Assembly: GCA_001661515.1 (NCBI GenBank)
Contig: LUVW01000029.1
Location: 155,071-219,070, forward strand
Origin: Capniomyces stellatus
Taxonomy: Eukaryota > Kickxellomycota > Harpellomycetes > Harpellales > Legeriomycetaceae
Reading direction: 5' to 3'
DNA: 64,000 nucleotides
Shown: piece after piece, positions 50,930 to 61,433 of the stretch
Numbering within the stretch: position 1 is the first letter of the stretch
How the letters are laid out: every line of letters begins with the position of its first letter
Notes under the pieces: model-generated
What the model was told of the DNA's origin: nothing
What the model saw: only the letters and a program-made list of their open reading frames with translations
The model's database searches: none
Made by a program: the position numbers and the translations under genes

Positions 50930-52142
50930 TTTCACCCCTTTGATTCAACCTTTCCATAACTCGCGTCTCTGTTTCCGTATCTGTCTCGGTTCCAATTCCA
51001 ATCGTAGTTCTAGTTTACTTTAATATCATAAAAACTCTTAAATCGTTTTTCTTCTCAGCTATCTATCTATTTTTTAATCAATTAATACAACTCAAGGCAG
51101 ACTAGTAGCACTCATCCAACTCAACCAATTGTCAGCCCTTATCATTAATCGCGCGCCTAGGCCTATGAACATTATGTTAGAGGATACCTGTAGTTTTAAC
51201 TTCAAGGCGCGGGGTGGTGCTTGGGCAAAGTAAAATTGTTGGAAAAAGCTCAGGAAAATCAGATTTTCAAGAACTTGGACTCGTATTGCTATTGTTAAGA
51301 TACCAACGTTAAAATATCTCAGTTTATTATATTTCTTCAACTTTTTGTTTTGTTTTGTTTTGTTTATATTTTATGACTATTGACTTGGCTCCTTTCTCCC
51401 TTGTTTGTAGCACATATTGATGATCAGAAAGCTATTGCTGCCCAAACTTGATATATTGCTACCTGGACTTGATCTATTGAAGCTCCTCTACGACTCGATA
51501 TACGTTAATATTGCATCTCCTGCTCACACCCTGCTTTTAATTTTTGGTGAATCCAACACGATTTATTAACTCACTTTAATCAAGAATTCTTTAAATTTTC
51601 AATTAAAATAAACAAGTTACTTGATAACCAGTGTCTTCGCTGCCATTAGTTTATTATTGCGGCATATTACGATGTACATTCTGGTATTATTCAATGTTTG
51701 ACATTCAGGTTGGCTTCAATTGCAATAGTATAGCAGGTGGTTATCAACCAGGCTTTTATACAAGCTCTTTAGACGAATTAATTTGATCTCCAGATGATGT
51801 ATCCTCATATGCTCGGTTTACAACTTCCATCTTCACGTTTGTTTCTTGAAGAATACAAGTACTTTTTTAGTGCTACAGCCTAAGAAAGTACTAACATGAT
51901 TTTAATAAGTCTAATGAAAGTTTTAAGCACCCAGAGTACACAAAATCCTAACGCAGATATAACGTTGCTGACTATAAATACCGTCGGTGGTCATTTTTTT
52001 GCTTCGTAAACTTCAGTCTGATTCATTATTTTGGAATTTTCATCTTAATAACAAGTAACAATATATAAAATCAAGAGTTTAAGCAACCAAGTTATCTATA
52101 TCTCATTGTTTTTGTGTCAAAATTAGTGGGTATCGAACACCA
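50930..52142. other. Spacer between PEX1 and the cysteine-rich cluster
   Basis: About 1.2 kb with no supported gene; the minus frame at 51092-51340 has no domain. Four consecutive GTTTT units occur at about 51344-51363. A TATAAATA element at 51973-51980 sits 163 bp before the first small secreted protein. Confidence 0.45.
51973..51980 (+). promoter_or_regulatory. Putative TATA box of cysteine-rich gene 1
   Basis: TATAAATA, 163 bp upstream of the start codon. An equivalent octamer lies upstream of copy 2, and a shorter TATAAA upstream of copy 3. Position relative to a transcription start is unknown. Confidence 0.4.
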
Positions 52143-52364
52143 ATGGTTTTATTGCAGACAGTTTCTTTCATAAGCGTGCTCAGCTTGGTGGTTCTGGGAG
52201 GTGACTCATGTCGTGGTGATTACAGGTCGTGTGTAGGCGATAAAAGCATTGCTATATGTAATAACGGTGGTTGGAGCACATTGCCTTGCAAAAGAGATCG
52301 TTTTTGTGCAACTGTAGATAGTAGGTTTGTAAAATGCGTTGAGGATCATGGCGATATGGCATAG
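52143..52364 (+). CDS. Small secreted cysteine-rich protein, copy 1 (CBM19-like pattern)
   Basis: 73 residues with a hydrophobic signal peptide of about 20 residues (LLQTVSFISVLSLVVLGG) and a mature part with six cysteines at 23, 30, 39, 49, 55 and 65. The core reads CVGDKSIAICNNGGW, then LPCKRDRFC and VKC. The C-x8-C-x(n)-GxW-x4-C-x5-C-x9-C arrangement resembles the small chitin-binding CBM19-type modules of fungal secreted proteins. That resemblance is by cysteine and Gly-Trp pattern only, not a proven assignment. It is the first of three same-strand paralogues at 0.7-0.8 kb spacing. No intron. Alternatives: an uncharacterised effector-like secreted family. Confidence 0.82.
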   Translation: MVLLQTVSFISVLSLVVLGGDSCRGDYRSCVGDKSIAICNNGGWSTLPCKRDRFCATVDSRFVKCVEDHGDMA

Positions 52365-53069
52365 CAAATATACTCTCTTAACCCAAAGTTTCTACGTTGA
52401 CCATGTAGTGTCGTATTTTTAATTCATGATACACATATATATAGCGAGGTTTACCAGCCAGTTTGGTATTACTTTATTAAAACGATAAAGTAATTAATCT
52501 GGTCATTATGCAAATCTGGGCTTATCTTTGTCGTTTTAATAGCAATTTTTTTATTGAAATCAATTTATTAATTAGGTTTACAAGTGTTTATTATTATTGA
52601 AATTAACAAGTATTTCCTTATTTAACCAGGGTGTTTGTGTTATTAATAAATATGTGAAAACAGTAAACGGGATAACATTGGTATGTTATCTCCAAGCTAG
52701 TATAGTATCAAGTGGTGATTTACAAATACCAACCAATCTTAATTTGGACAAACAAGGCGGTGAGAATGTACTAATAAAGCTGGCAATATACAGACCTGTT
52801 CGTCATTACAATTAATTATACAACGCAATAATATGAATATAGGCTAGGAGTGTTTGACTTTGGCTTGAATGTTGGGATCAACTTATTGTGATGCTACCCA
52901 CCTCAACTCTGCATGCATGGTCCTAAGCACTTTTTGTATGTTTTGTATTCCAAAGCAGCTTGGTGTATAAATAGGACTACTTGAGGCGAATGTAGAATAT
53001 TTACATTAACATCTAAGGGAATTACTCGAGCAATTCCAAGCTACACTAGGCGATAGTATCAAATTTATA
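52365..53069. other. Spacer between cysteine-rich copies 1 and 2
   Basis: About 700 bases. The frame at 52597-52815 begins with TTG, lacks a signal peptide and lacks the family cysteine pattern. A TATAAATA element sits at 52966-52973. Confidence 0.45.
52966..52973 (+). promoter_or_regulatory. Putative TATA box of cysteine-rich gene 2
   Basis: TATAAATA in the context GGTGTATAAATAGGAC, 97 bp before the start codon of copy 2; the spacing is suitable for a TATA-driven promoter with a short leader. Confidence 0.45.
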
Positions 53070-53282
53070 ATGTCCGTGTTGGGTGTTGTATGCGTGCTTT
53101 GCGCATTAATCTATTTTGCAAACAGTGATGATTTATGCTCGCCGGTATCAACTACCTGTGTAAACGAAAGCAAAGTTGCAAGGTGTTCGGAGGGAAAATG
53201 GAGAACAGTTAACTGTAGACCCGACTACACGTGTACGACAATAGAACTGGGGTTTGTCAATTGTTTTAAGGGATTTAACTAA
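53070..53282 (+). CDS. Small secreted cysteine-rich protein, copy 2 (CBM19-like pattern)
   Basis: 70 residues. The signal peptide LGVVCVLCALIYFANS is followed by six mature cysteines at 23, 30, 39, 49, 55 and 65, exactly the positions of copy 1. Conserved residues around them include CV at 30-31, K35 versus S35, a shared Gly-x-Trp step (EGKW against GGW) at 42-44, and the C-terminal FVxC. Between the cysteines the two sequences are otherwise strongly diverged, so spacing is preserved beyond sequence, which indicates selection on the disulfide framework (inference). Two additional cysteines lie in the signal peptide. Single exon. Function unknown; extracellular or wall-associated location is predicted. 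Confidence 0.83.
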   Translation: MSVLGVVCVLCALIYFANSDDLCSPVSTTCVNESKVARCSEGKWRTVNCRPDYTCTTIELGFVNCFKGFN

Positions 53283-54074
53283 TCCCGGCGACATTTCCTT
53301 TCTAAATTTTTTTATTTTTTATTTTTTATATTGAGATATAATATTTTATAATAAAGAATTGATTTTATTTTATTGGCAATAAAGTATTGATTTTTGTTAA
53401 CTATTTTTTTTTTAAAAAAAAGCTGATCAACATTAGCAAACACATCGATGTATTGGATTTTTAATCATATTTGCAAGTAGCGTGATGTACAGAAGCTGTA
53501 CTGTATACGGGAGCTACATCCAAAAAGTAATGTCTTGCATCAACTGAGTTTACCACTACAATGGTAAATTCTACAATGTAAACGCGCAATATTGCAAACA
53601 GGTGACAATATTATGCACCAGCGATTGTTGACTGTAAACATTTTCACTAAATAAGAGTGGATCGTCCAAACCAACAAATTTGTGTCGATCGACATTCGTT
53701 GTCTGTCTCTTACTTTCCACCTTATATTAGCATATTAAATGCTATTGTTTGTGGACATTTATGCATGGTATTAAAAGCAACTGGATAGATTAAGTGAGAA
53801 ACAAAGGTAAAAACTAGAGAATAAATGCGAGTATTGCGACACACAGCCATTAATGCTAAACAGGTATCAAAGTGCAGTTATTTTTTTTAAAAAAAAGAAA
53901 AAGGCAACAAAGAGTTCCGAGTTGGTTTTTTGATGAGACAAACTCCACGATAGTTAAAAGAACCACTTTTGCGTGTATTCATATATATTGGGGGGATTAT
54001 GGCGTTTGAGCAGAGCGTACAAAGGAAGAAATATAGGGAAAAGGTATAAAGCTGAAATAACCGAATACTAAAAG
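53283..54074. other. Spacer between cysteine-rich copies 2 and 3
   Basis: About 790 bases without a gene. Two T-then-A tracts occur here: T10A8 at 53404-53421 and T8A8 at 53881-53896. A TATAAA lies at 54045-54050, only 25 bp before the copy 3 start. Confidence 0.5.
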
Positions 54075-54272
54075 ATGCTGGCCTTTATTGTTTATTTTGG
54101 TTTATTTACTGGTCATGTTAATTCGGGTGTTATTCCTGTCCACCCCAGCATAATGTGTATCGAAGACAGTAAAATTCTCAGTTGTCATCGTGGAATTTGC
54201 CAAGAGACGGAATGCCCTTCAGGCTATAAATGCGTGGTCGGTAATGTCAGCTCCAAATGTGCAAAGCAATAA
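54075..54272 (+). CDS. Small secreted cysteine-rich protein, copy 3 (rearranged cysteines)
   Basis: 65 residues: signal peptide (LAFIVYFGLFTGHVNSG) and cysteines at 28, 37, 42, 47, 53 and 62. The 28-37-47-53 spacing (9, 10, 6) equals copies 1 and 2 at 30-39-49-55; the last step is one residue shorter. The first family cysteine (position 23 in copies 1 and 2) is missing. The residue at the conserved Trp position (44 in copies 1 and 2, 42 here) is a cysteine instead, so six cysteines remain but one pair must differ. The TATAAA at 54045 is very close to this ATG, so an upstream or different transcription start is possible. No intron seen. The most diverged family member. Confidence 0.78.
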   Translation: MLAFIVYFGLFTGHVNSGVIPVHPSIMCIEDSKILSCHRGICQETECPSGYKCVVGNVSSKCAKQ

Positions 54273-55026
54273 CCGCTGGCGTTTTATGGTAAAACTTGGA
54301 TGATGTTATTACAAAAGGCGAGAGTAGTGGGAGATTTTGGGTATTATGAGCAGATTGATCCTGCTGTCAAACATATTTTCAAGCTGTTTACCATCAATAC
54401 GCTTGTTCAGCTTCAAATGAGTTCAAGTTGGTATTTTGTAATCGAGTCCTAAATTATGTAAATTCGATTGTGACTTTAGTTCCGTGGTTGTGATTAAACA
54501 GCTTTGAATTTCCAAAATCTACCAAAATCTAGGCAGGCCAAAATAAAATAACTGAATTTAGCAATAAAAATAACTGAAATGAAGGCAAAAGGTTGGGCAG
54601 TTCTTGTTTGGTTAATGGGAATATATTTGTCGTTAATATTAACGTTAATATTATGTCAAAAAATAAACAAAAATAAAACGGCGAGAATTTATATTTCGAA
54701 TGGATATTTGGCAAGTTAGTATAAAAAGCAATAGAATTAATTTAGGATATCTGCATACACTAGAGTTAAAACTAAAGGACAGGATAAATTCAAAATAATC
54801 AGCTCACAACGCTCTAGCTTTAAAGGAAATAATAAGTCAAAATTTAGTTTTACATTGGATTTTAGGTTAAATTATAAAAGTAAAATCGAAATTATAAACA
54901 AAGAGGCAGAAAAAAAGAAGAGAAAAAGAAGGAAAAAGGAGACAATAACACAGTTTCAAGAAAAACAAGGATAAGAGTGGGGTACTAGGAGAGTAAAATC
55001 AAGATAAGATAAATGTAAAGTAGAAA
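54273..55026. other. Spacer upstream of AVO1
   Basis: About 750 bases, strongly purine-rich on the plus strand in its last 150 bases (AAGAGAAAAAGAAGG-like), leading into the AVO1 start. No supported gene. Confidence 0.45.
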
Positions 55027-58000
55027 ATGTCGATCCTTTTTGATCAAGAGTATTTGATTCATCAAATGCGAATATCATTTCTGCTGTACAAAGACGGAGT
55101 TGGAGAGAAGGTAATTGATTATAGCAATCTAAAGGAGAAAAAACAGAACAATGGGAGGCCTATGCGACATGGAGAAGGCAAGAGCAGAGAGAGTAGAGTT
55201 GCAGGAATGGACAATGCGTACATAGGACTTGAAAGGTTGTACGATGAGTTGGATTTGCCCTCTAGTCCCGAGTACAATTATTTAAGGTCGAGCTATGAAC
55301 AACCAATGCGGAAAAAGGTAGGAGAGAAAGGAATTATGATGGGAATTGGGGAAGGGGCAATAACAATAGCTAGAGCCGGGGCAATGTCAGAAACAGACGT
55401 AGGTATGGGAGTGGGAGTGGGGAGTGGTGAGGAAGGGATTGGTGAGGAAGGGATTGGTGGGATAGGCGGAGGGGTAAACAGAGAGGTTGGAGAAAGTGGT
55501 ATAGCGATACCTGCAAAGAGCAACAATAGAAGGATCTCCGGGTCGCCGATAAACCGGGGAAATATAGGTAGTAGAGGATCCGAGGTAATGGGTAATATGG
55601 ATGAATATAATAAAGAGTACATGGCGTTGCTTGAAAAGGACAAAGGGATATGCAAGATTAAAGAAATAAGACAGGAGGCAACAAAGAACGAGATGGCGGG
55701 ACCGATAGTAAGAGTAAACAAGAGCGACTTGGTGAGCAAGTTGAAGTTGGACTCGAAAAAGTTGCCAATGCCCTTGATGAAAAAGGAGGGTGAGGGCAAG
55801 ATAAAAAGAGAAGAGTTGGTAAGGTCGAAATCGGAGCTGCCAATTCGAGCGCTGGACAGAGACAGGGTGACATTTGTAGATAAATCGATAGATCCGATAG
55901 AGCTGAAGAATCGAAAGAAAAGCTACCGAGAACAAAACTTTAACGGAAGTGGGTATCTGCGAAAGGGGTCGCTGGAGTCAAAGAACTTGCCGCCAATAAC
56001 AGAGTCGCTGGATTTTAAGAGTCTGCCACCAATAGCAAAACCAGTAGACAACAAAGACCTGCCGCCAATATTGAAAAGCGCGCAGAACAAGAGTTTGCCG
56101 CCAATAGTGGACGGGCTGGAAGTAGGGCACAGGAGTGGGATTGAGATGGAGCGGCTAACTGGTGTACGGAGGACCGAGGAGAAGATTGCCAAGAAGATGG
56201 TGCATGACTCAACGTTTAGCACCATGACAAGAAGCGGGTCAAGGCTCAATAGCGACATTAAGGTGGAGACGTCAAGAGCAGTGAACTTGAATAGCTATTT
56301 CAAAGCAAGCGAAAGAACAGTGCAAAAGAAAAGCGGGCAGACGGCGGTAGTGAGAACAGAGTCGAATGAGAGCTTGGAGACTAAGAAGGGGAGCGGGAAT
56401 AAAGTGCAGCCGATAACAACAAAGGCCAAGAGAAGTCTGACATTTCCATCAACGGTTCTTGGGGAAAATGGAGCAACGAGCCCTCTACTGTATGATGGAA
56501 TTATGCGGTTGAGTGGCGCTGAAAGGGGTATAGACTTGGGGGAAAAGGATGCCTACTTGGGGGATAGGGGCCGGAATAGAGATGGGGACCGAGACGGGGA
56601 TTCGGGAGGGTATGAGTGGATTGAAATAAGCCCGCAAATCAGGAAGGGATCTGCAGGAAATGGCGAAAATATGATGTTTATGAATAGAGAGCGCAAGTAC
56701 AGCAGCAATAAGCTGGCTCTGGGGATGATTAAGATGAGAAAGGGGTCGTTGGACGAGGCAAGTTTTAGCCAGCAGGAAAAGTACCTGAGCCAGATAGGAT
56801 ATGCAGTCGGATCAAAGCCAAAAGTGATTCAAAAGTCAAAGTCAAGTATGGAGCTACTGGGCGAAACGGAAAAAAGAGCGCTTGGTGCTCGCAGCCAGGA
56901 TAAACCAGAGTTTTTAAACACTGAACTTAGGTTAAGGAAAAAACGGAGCTTGACAGGTACAGAAATAGGTCTAAACAACAGAAACGCGATAGTATTGGAC
57001 AAGAAGAATACATTGAAGACATCATTTGATTTTAGTAAAAAGAGCACAAAAAATACAACTGGTTTTGCTGCAGAGGCGGATTTGGATTTAATAGAAAAGG
57101 ATATAGTCATTGGCAGCAGTAATAAAGATAGCAGTAGCAATAGTGATAGTGATAGTAATAGTGATAGTAATAGTGATAGTAATAGTAATAGTAATAGTAA
57201 TAGTAATAGTAATATCGATGATGATAGTAGTAGCAATAGAGATGATAGTGATAGAAATGATAGTGAGGTGAAGGAAATAAAAAAGAAAAAGAAAAAGAAA
57301 AAGAAAAAGGAAAAGAAAAAGAAAAATAGAGCCAAGAAAAGGATGGAAGGAAATAAGGCGAAAAAGAGTAGCAGCATAAATAATAGATTTAGTATAAACA
57401 GCAGAAATAGCCGAATGACCAAAATCAACAGACCATCGAGCATTTACCTGGAGATTCCGAAAAAGGGTACAATGGCAGCGATAAGGCCAATATCAGTACT
57501 GTACAACTCAGATACCAGCGATGATGAGATAGATTTTGAAAGTGGGCTGGATTACTCGGCGCTCGAAGATGAAAAGGATAGAAAGAAAAAGCAAAGGGAA
57601 TCGTGGATTGAAACAACAACAAAACAGAGACAGTCGTGGATGGAAAACCTGAAGAAGGTGAAGAGCAATAATGTTTATGCGGGTGGAAGAAAAGCAAATA
57701 CTGACCATATGAGCAGCTCTAAAGCGGCGGAAAGCAAGGGAGTGATGGGGAAAGAAATGAATGTTTTGGAGAAATTGAGGCTAAAAAACCTTGAAAAGTT
57801 GATGTTGGGAAAAAGGCAGCAATTAGAAAGGGAAAAGGAAAAGGAAAAGGAAAAGGAGTTGAAACCTGAACAAGAAGCTGAGAATAAGCAAAATGTACAG
57901 GATGTACAAAGTGTAAAAGTTGTACAAGATAAGGAAGATGTACAAAATGTAAAAAAGGAAAAAGAAAAGGAAAAAGAAAAAGAGAAATCTGAAGAGTTTA

Positions 58001-60232
58001 GTAAAGGTATAGATATTCAAGGCAATAAAGTGGGGAAACATGAAGATACAGAGTTTGTTTCGGGGCTTAGAATGCTTTTAAACAAGCGACAGAGCTCGCC
58101 AGACAATATGTTCGAATCGGAGTATGCAGAATACATATCAGATAACCCGAAAACATCTATGGAACTTGTGGTGTTTCTGCCTCCGGAAATGGTGGGAGAT
58201 GGAGCAGTAGGAAGCAAGAGTCTGGCAAAGAAGACTATCAGGCTGCTGAAGTCGGCAACAGGGGAGCAAGCCATTGGGGCGATTTTGTACAAATGTATTA
58301 AGGATTCAAGCAAAGAAAATCTGAAGGTGCCTGAGGAACTGGGCAGTGTTGAGTTTTGGACACTTAGGATAGCTGAGGATGATGGCGAAATTGATTACGA
58401 TTTTCCAGTTCTGGACCGAAGTCGAGTGGTTAGTATGTTTGGGATGACAGAATTTGCACTATGTCTTGCGACTGCAGATGAAGGTAAAAGGAATACACAA
58501 ATAAACAAATACATAAATAGGTAGTAATATAAAAGAGTGAAATAAAAAAAAAAAAAGGCTAGATAAACAAAGGGTTTGGCAATAAAAAGTTTGGAGTAAT
58601 CAAGTGTTGATGGTGATTAAAATTGGATCTGTTTTTCAGTTTATGTTTTGTGTTAATGACTGTATATGCTAATGATTACAATAATGAATGTATATATGTG
58701 CGTCTGTAGTTAAAGTACATAAAGCAATGCATAATCAGCAGGGAGGATCGTCTCTAGGCCAATTGGGGGGAAATAGAAGCAACAATGTTCACGATTTGAT
58801 TGGCAGTAGGAGAAGGACGGACTCGGTTAAGCCATCGTACCACTTGTACAAGTCAAGAGTAGCGAACGAGCAAAAGGCACAGCTGTTTAACAGGACAGCA
58901 AGCATAATGGCCAGTGCACATGCAGCGCTGGCCAAAAATACAAGCAGCTTACCAGAATCAGCAGCAAACAACTACAAGGCCAACAAGGGGATTCGGAACA
59001 GAAATGTGGTGTCACGGCTGTTGAAGATATACTTTTTGGGAGACAGCAACACAAGCGCAGTTATACAGAGCTCAACAATCAGTGTTCCGCTGTATGACTC
59101 CATATACGACGTATTGCTGTCGGTCTGCAGAAAGTGGGGGTTTTCTGAACGGGTGTATAGCATAGCCTATGCAAACTCTCCAACTCTGTACCTGGACCTC
59201 ACAATGAGTGTTGTTGATTTGCCTGCCAACACCGAGCTGTGTTTGTTGCCAATGAGTTTGCTGAATAAGCCGAACAATAACAACCTAAACAACATGTACA
59301 ATTTCGGCAACTCCAGCAACATCATCACCGCCATTGGCAATGCTGGTGGCATCAGTGGTGGAGCCAGTGGAGGCACTGTTGGTGGAGTAGGAGTAGGAGT
59401 AGGAGGAGGTGGAGGAGGAGGTGGTGGTGGTGGTGGTGGTGGTGGTGGTGGTGGTGGTGGTGGTGTAGGCACTGGTACTGGAACTGGAATTGGAACTGGC
59501 ACCGGAACTGGAGCTGGAACTGGTACCGGGGCTGGGACTGGGACTGGAGCTGGGACTGGAGCCGGAACTGGTAATGGTACTGGAGTTGGAACTGGTACTG
59601 GTGCTGGAGGTACTGGAGGTGTTGGTGCAGGTGGTGCAGGTGGTGGGAATCTTGTGAATAACAACACTTTTGGTAATGAAATTAACATGAATGCAAGTAA
59701 AAGTGCGACGCATTTGGAGAGTGTTCGAGACAACATGAATTACAACGTAGTAAACAATAGTGGCAATGCCGGGAACGTCGATGGGCACTACTACAAACTG
59801 AACAAACACAGTGAGTTTTACGGTGGTGGAAACTTCAACACTATTACCGGAAACAACAATAATGATATGAATAACGAAATGGCGACGTATCACTCGTTTG
59901 TGGTAATCCGAAGAGCTCCAATGTTCTCCAAGTCCGAGTTGACGTTGGTCATTGATGGTGAGTTTATAGCAATGATCCCGCAAGACCAAAGAGCCGAAAT
60001 AACAAACACAGTGACGTTCCACGTTTCAAATGTCACATGCAAACCAAACACACGCCCAAACAAGAAGCTCAAATTCATAGTAAACGACCCAAACACCAAT
60101 TCAAGAAAAAGGTATGACGTTGAAGCAAAGACTTTTGACGACATGCGGGATATTCTGACAATCATTGAACGATTGAAACTCAAGTGTTTGCTCGAGTCCG
60201 AGTACCATTTCCATAGGAACTATCACTTGTAA
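55027..60232 (+). CDS. AVO1: TORC2 subunit AVO1/SIN1
   Basis: Substrate-recruiting subunit of TOR complex 2 at the plasma membrane. Two exons, 55027-58483 and 58710-60232, phase 1, give 1659 residues, which is long for the family. The start FDQEYLIHQMRISFLLYKDG matches the conserved SIN1 N-terminus. The CRIM domain lies at about residues 1010-1150, with SMELVVFLPP and VEFWTLRIAEDDGEIDYDFP ending at the intron. A Ras-binding-like domain follows at about 1253-1333 (ISVPLYDSIYDVLLSVCRKW). The PH domain is at about 1543-1659 (SFVVIRRAPMFSKSELTLVI to the end). Low-complexity blocks are Ser/Asn/Asp near 700-745, poly-Lys near 752-770, and a Gly-Thr-Ala-Val repeat at 1363-1471. The 5' two thirds are purine-rich. 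Confidence 0.94.
57121..57340 (+). repeat. AGTAAT/AGTGAT tandem repeat and poly-Lys coding run in AVO1
   Basis: In-frame AGTAATAGTGAT-type hexamers encode alternating Ser-Asn/Ser-Asp. Further on, an AAAAAG-type run encodes about 17 lysines with a few interruptions. Frame is preserved throughout. Confidence 0.85.
59398..59650 (+). repeat. GGT/GGA trinucleotide array and GGxACTGG hexamer array in AVO1
   Basis: A GGT run (about 20 codons) is followed by GGAACTGGTACT-like hexamers encoding Gly-Thr and Gly-Ala. The array lies between the Ras-binding-like and PH domains. Minus-strand frames opposite it encode Pro or Thr runs and are shadows. Confidence 0.9.
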
Positions 60233-60509
60233 ATCATCAGTTTATATCTTTATACCTCAGTTTATTTCAGTACATTTTGTAGATTTAGTATATATATATA
60301 TATATAATATTTTTTGTTTTTGTTGACTATAACTGTTGGCTATTCAAATTTTGTCTTTTTGGTGTGTAACCAATCATAAGGCTAGTTTAAAGAGCTACAA
60401 GTAATATTGGTATTAACAAAAGTGTGTATAGTATATATAAGCGTGTATGCACGTATGCGTGTGTTGTAGTCAAGTATATGGCTAAAAAAGGGAGGAGGGT
60501 GTTGTTGGA
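60233..60509. other. Convergent 3' spacer between AVO1 and centrin-like gene
   Basis: 277 bases between two converging stop codons. It contains a TA microsatellite at 60288-60307 and a short GTGTAT-rich stretch near 60422-60462. Both polyadenylation sites should fall here. Confidence 0.5.
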
Positions 60510-61433
60510 TTAAAACAAGCCTGATTTCTTCATGATGCTTTCGAATTCAAAAAAGTCAATGATGCCGTTGCCATCAATGTCAGCAATATCGATCATTTCG
60601 TTGACTTCGTCGTGAGTTAGCTGTTCGCCGCACCTGTTGGCAATGATAGCGAGGTCGTTTGTAGTGATACCGGAGGAAGTGGGGCAGAAGAGTTTGAAGA
60701 TGGAGTAGGTAAGGTCGAGTTTGTTTTGTTTGGTGTAGACTTGGTGGAGTAAGCAGACGAATTCAGGTTTGTTGATGTGTGATTTTGCGGCAAGGTTGAG
60801 AGAGTTTAGGTGGGAAAGTATTTGTTGGTTTGAGATGGGTGTTACAGTGATACTTTTTGTTATGGGTTGGATGTGAGATACGTGGATGGTGTTGGTATTT
60901 GAAAGGTTGAATTCCTCAAACAGTGTGGAGAACTTTTCGATTTCCTTTTCGGTGAGCATTTTGTACTTTGTGCGTATTTCTTCAGAGAGGTTCGTGTACT
61001 GGTTTAAACCTTCGTATTCGCCAACTGTCTCAACACTTGATTTACCCAAACTATCCTTATCAAAACTCCCAATATCACCACTCTGCTTCCCCAAACCCCC
61101 TTCTTCATTAACTAATCCCTTCTCAACAATTCGATACCCAAACTCGTCAAATTTTTCTCGAAACGAAAAGTTTCTGCATCCTAAATCATCTTGGTTCTTA
61201 CTGTCAACCTTCCCTCGCTCCCTTGGTCTGTTTACTCTATATTGTCCTGTTGTCTGTGTGCTGTCTGTTCCCCCCGATTTCTCAACCATTTGCATTCTCT
61301 TTGCCGTGCTATCTGTAAACAACTCGATCCCACGTCTGTTTTTGCGCTCATTTCCAACCAGCTGTGCCTCTCTGCTGCCGGCTTCCTCTTTACTCGACGT
61401 GTAGGTTGGTAATTTATACCCTTTATTCGACAT
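60510..61433 (-). CDS. Centrin/calmodulin-like EF-hand protein
   Basis: Single exon, 307 residues. The N-terminal 150 residues are hydrophilic and not conserved. From about residue 160 the protein resembles the centrin/calmodulin fold: LTEKEIEKFSTLFEEFN begins the first EF-hand pair. The last EF-hand loop is canonical at residues 285-296 (D-I-D-G-N-G-I-I-D-F-F-E). The three preceding loops lack most calcium-binding side chains. The ending IMKKSGLF resembles the centrin C-terminus (MKKTxLF/Y). Centrins act at spindle-pole bodies and in nuclear export and repair. Assignment to the CDC31 lineage is possible but is weakened by the degenerate loops and long N-terminal extension. Alternatively a calmodulin-like or myosin light-chain-like protein. 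Confidence 0.82.
   Translation of the reverse strand: MSNKGYKLPTYTSSKEEAGSREAQLVGNERKNRRGIELFTDSTAKRMQMVEKSGGTDSTQTTGQYRVNRPRERGKVDSKNQDDLGCRNFSFREKFDEFGYRIVEKGLVNEEGGLGKQSGDIGSFDKDSLGKSSVETVGEYEGLNQYTNLSEEIRTKYKMLTEKEIEKFSTLFEEFNLSNTNTIHVSHIQPITKSITVTPISNQQILSHLNSLNLAAKSHINKPEFVCLLHQVYTKQNKLDLTYSIFKLFCPTSSGITTNDLAIIANRCGEQLTHDEVNEMIDIADIDGNGIIDFFEFESIMKKSGLF

Noticed and set aside
52597..52815. Possible fourth member between cysteine-rich copies 1 and 2
   Set aside because: No signal peptide, only two cysteines, and a TTG start; does not match the family pattern.
55293..58313. Minus-strand frames opposite AVO1 exon 1
   Set aside because: They mirror its Lys/Arg/Glu/Ser codons as Leu/Phe/Ser/Pro and show no domain.
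59167..59736. 189-codon minus-strand frame with long Pro-Val-Pro-Ala repeats, and a 245-codon Ser/Thr frame (59285-60022)
   Set aside because: Both are reverse reads of the Gly/Thr repeat of AVO1, which is in frame with a conserved PH domain on the plus strand.
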